A stretch of 64,000 nucleotides of DNA from Gemmatimonadota bacterium (GTDB lineage: Bacteria; Gemmatimonadota; Gemmatimonadetes; Longimicrobiales; Gaopeijiaceae). The DNA lies in contig JAJDXS010000070.1 of NCBI GenBank assembly GCA_022823145.1, positions 1 through 64,000 on the forward strand, in the 5' to 3' direction. Shown here in pieces: positions 61,990-64,000 of this stretch (the first letter of the stretch is position 1; every line of letters begins with the position of its first letter). Position numbers and translations under genes: made by a program. The notes under the pieces were generated by a model. The model searched no databases and was not told where the DNA came from. It saw only the letters and a program-made list of their open reading frames with translations.

Positions 61990-63558
61990 TCACCGGGGCC
62001 GGGGCCGGAGCACCGCGACCGGCACGATCATTTCCTCGGGCGAAATCCCGCCGTGCAGGAACGAGTTCCGGTAGCGCCGCTGGTATTCCCGCAGTTTCGT
62101 CGGGTAGACGAAGAAATAGTCGTCCAGGGCGATCAGATAGGTCATGGCCGCTCTCGCCCCCGGCAGCCGCAGATCCGCGGCGCGCGTGGTCACGAAGGCG
62201 GAACCCGGATCGCGTGCCCTGAGGTTGCCGCCGAACTTGTAGCGGAGGTTCGCACTGGCGCCGCGGCGGGCGTAGACGGTCGCGGGACGCCGGCAGTGGA
62301 TGCTCCCGTGATCGGTGGTGAAGACCACCCGGTATCCCTCGGCAGCCGCCTCGCGGAGCACGGAAAAGGCGGTCGAGCGCTCGAACCAGGACCTGGTGAG
62401 CTGCCTCAGCGCCGCCTCGTCCTTGGCCACTTCCATCAGGATCGGCGATTCCGAGCGTCCGTGCGTCATCAGGTCGACGAAGTTGAACACCATGGCGATC
62501 ACCGCCCCCCTGCGCTGGGCCGCAGCCCGGACCCGGGCGCGCACCTGCTCCGACTTCATGTCGCTGAACACCTTCTCGTAGTGGACCGGGACGTCCTTCC
62601 CCGTCAGTCGGCGCAGCTGCTCCCGCAGCATCTCCTCCTCGTGCGCGTTCAGCGAACCCTCATCGTCCGATGCGTCCCACCACTCCGGTCTCGCCCTTGC
62701 GATCTCGTCCGGGAACAGGCCCGAGAAGATCGCGTTGCGGGCGTACGGCGTTGCGGTGGGGAGGATCGAGTAGTGGTAGCCCTCGTGAACGTCGAACAGC
62801 TCGCCGAGCAGCGGCGCGATGGCACGCCACTGGTCGAGGCGCATGCAGTCCAGCACCACGAAGAAGACCGGATCCTTCCCCAGAAGCGGCAGCAGCCGGC
62901 GCTCCACCACGTCGACCGACAGCTCGGGGCGCATCCCCTGGCCGCGGACCCACTGCGGATAGCTGACCGTGATCCAGCGGCCGAAGTCGTGGCGAAGATC
63001 CTCCTGCAGCGACTCGACGGTTCCGAGCAGGCCGCTCTCTCCCGCACTCTCCAGGCGAAGGTGCCAGTCCACCAGCTCCAGGTGCAGCCGCGCGAAGTCC
63101 CGTGCGCTGGCCGCCTGCTCGCGCATGCGCGCAAGCGCGGGCCACTGGGTGGCGAAGTCCTGCGCGGCCCGCTGCTGCCGGATGGACGAGCCCTCCAGGA
63201 TCCGCGTCACCACCGACAGCACCTGGCGCGGGCTCGTCGGCTTGACCAGGTAGTCCTCCACCTGGCGGCCTATCGCCTCGGTCAGGGTCCGGTCCTCCTC
63301 CGACTTGGTGACCATCACCACTCGGGCGTGGGGATCGTCCCGCTGGATGAGTTGAAGAACTTCGAGACCTCGGCGGCCCGGCATGTGTTCGTCGAGGAGG
63401 ATCAGGTCGTAGGCATGACCGCGCAGCAGTGCCAGGGCATCGTCTCCGTTGGTGATCCCGTCGACCTGGTATCCGCGCTGGCGCAGGAACAGGAGGTGTG
63501 GACGAAGGAGATCGATCTCGTCGTCCACCCAGAGGATTCGCTTGGCCGCTCGTCGCAT
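61990..63558 (-). CDS. PorX-like response regulator: REC plus PglZ/alkaline-phosphatase domain
   Basis: This 522-residue protein has a receiver domain (ILWVDDEIDLLRPHLLFLR, phospho-acceptor Asp56 in DLILLDEHMPGR, Lys in VMVTKSEED) joined by a helical linker to a PglZ/alkaline-phosphatase-superfamily domain (VFFVVLDCMRLDQW, LPTATPYARNAIFSGL, VVFTTDHGSIHCRRPATVY). This order and the sequence of the receiver match PorX, which controls the type IX secretion system in Bacteroidota and has zinc-dependent phosphodiesterase activity. The sensor partner PorY and T9SS genes are not in the window. ATG at 63558. It may head the envelope operon. Confidence 0.88.
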   Translation of the reverse strand: MRRAAKRILWVDDEIDLLRPHLLFLRQRGYQVDGITNGDDALALLRGHAYDLILLDEHMPGRRGLEVLQLIQRDDPHARVVMVTKSEEDRTLTEAIGRQVEDYLVKPTSPRQVLSVVTRILEGSSIRQQRAAQDFATQWPALARMREQAASARDFARLHLELVDWHLRLESAGESGLLGTVESLQEDLRHDFGRWITVSYPQWVRGQGMRPELSVDVVERRLLPLLGKDPVFFVVLDCMRLDQWRAIAPLLGELFDVHEGYHYSILPTATPYARNAIFSGLFPDEIARARPEWWDASDDEGSLNAHEEEMLREQLRRLTGKDVPVHYEKVFSDMKSEQVRARVRAAAQRRGAVIAMVFNFVDLMTHGRSESPILMEVAKDEAALRQLTRSWFERSTAFSVLREAAAEGYRVVFTTDHGSIHCRRPATVYARRGASANLRYKFGGNLRARDPGSAFVTTRAADLRLPGARAAMTYLIALDDYFFVYPTKLREYQRRYRNSFLHGGISPEEMIVPVAVLRPRPR

Positions 63559-63617
63559 GGCCGGAAGTTAGCAGGTTGCAGCGGGGTACGTTGTGGCCGG
63601 GTCCGGAGCGGTCAGCG

Positions 63618-64000
63618 CTACATGGTGATCTTGTAGACGAACCAGGCTACGACCGGCTCGCCGTCCTTCGTCCCCGGACGAAAGACCCACTGCGCCGCCT
63701 CGCGGATGAGCTGGCGGTTGAATCCGCGGTCACGGGTCGGAGGATCCAAGCGCGTCGAGTCGGCCACCACCTGTCCGACCGCGTCGACCAGGACCCAGAC
63801 GTCGATCTCCACACCCCGCAGGCCCCTGTTGGCGGGCGGGATGATCATGCCCCGGGGAGTCGGCGGCAGGAGCCGCTCGCGACCCTCGGTGGCGGTTCCA
63901 CCGTCTCCCCGTCCCTCTCCGTTCAGGAGCCCCGGGTCGTCCAGGCCGGGCTGTTCGCCCAGGAGGGCGATCGCGTCGAACACGACCTCATCCTCGATGA
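63618..64000 (-). CDS. TonB C-terminal-domain protein, 5' part outside the window
   Basis: This partial gene, open to the right edge, encodes at least 127 codons. The C-terminal part (GMIIPPANRGLRGVEIDVWVLVDAVGQVVADSTRLDP... to WVFRPGTKDGEPVVAWFVYKITM) follows the TonB C-terminal domain pattern, with the YP-like repeat, strand and W-FxPg-dG-pv-w end. The N-terminal part has a Glu/Gly-rich linker. The real start lies beyond 64000. Such proteins energise SusC-type receptors, several of which are in this window, but the link is not shown by sequence. Confidence 0.6.
   Translation of the reverse strand, partial: IEDEVVFDAIALLGEQPGLDDPGLLNGEGRGDGGTATEGRERLLPPTPRGMIIPPANRGLRGVEIDVWVLVDAVGQVVADSTRLDPPTRDRGFNRQLIREAAQWVFRPGTKDGEPVVAWFVYKITM

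Overview
The window is GC-rich (by eye well over 60 % G+C) with tight gene packing, many 4-bp stop/start overlaps and frequent GTG/TTG starts. SusC/SusD-type TonB-dependent receptor pairs, many exported or lipid-anchored S9/M19/M55 peptidases, a DUF5916 outer-membrane protein, a PorX-like response regulator and a bacterial deoxyhypusine-synthase-like protein, all in a high-GC background with recF-dciA-gyrB, suggest a Gemmatimonadota member (or a close relative in the FCB group). No rRNA, tRNA, transposase, phage gene or CRISPR array was seen. The taxonomic call is inference.

Left part (0.1-24.7 kb): a secreted hydrolase district. A minus-strand operon (5.9 to 0.1 kb) encodes a Tat-exported serine hydrolase, an amidohydrolase, a CocE-type lipoprotein hydrolase and an M19 dipeptidase. 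A flippase-like membrane protein and a Phd/VapC-type toxin-antitoxin pair with a near-perfect operator follow at 6.2-7.9 kb. Next come a Tat-exported calcineurin phosphoesterase, an M55 D-aminopeptidase and a DUF5916 protein. A DPP IV-like gene at 13.4-15.7 kb is broken by one in-frame TAA. Divergent from it runs a peptide-uptake locus: SusC, SusD, a small lipoprotein and two overlapping S9 peptidase paralogues that keep the serine but appear to lack the usual Asp and His.

Middle part (24.7-46.1 kb): a cell-wall amidase and a small secreted protein, then one long minus-strand run, susC - susD - susC' - deoxyhypusine-synthase-like - AddB-like nuclease - AddA-like helicase/nuclease. The two SusC proteins are close paralogues flanking SusD. 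Upstream of this run lies the recF-dciA-gyrB replication/repair operon and an enoyl-CoA hydratase.

Right part (46.3-64 kb): ssb and infA on the plus strand; an accessory patch at 47.1-49.8 kb with four unrecognised minus-strand genes, two of which share a domain; rpsU; a minus-strand metabolic run (3-hydroxyacyl-CoA dehydrogenase, thiolase, an isocitrate/isopropylmalate-type dehydrogenase, a zinc-ribbon protein, a Tat-exported glycosylasparaginase); and an envelope-lipid operon (MsbA-like ABC exporter, LpxL-like acyltransferase, a GT2-DUF3108 fusion, an ICMT-like methyltransferase probably starting at CTG). A PorX-like REC-PglZ regulator precedes it, and a TonB C-terminal-domain protein runs off the right edge.
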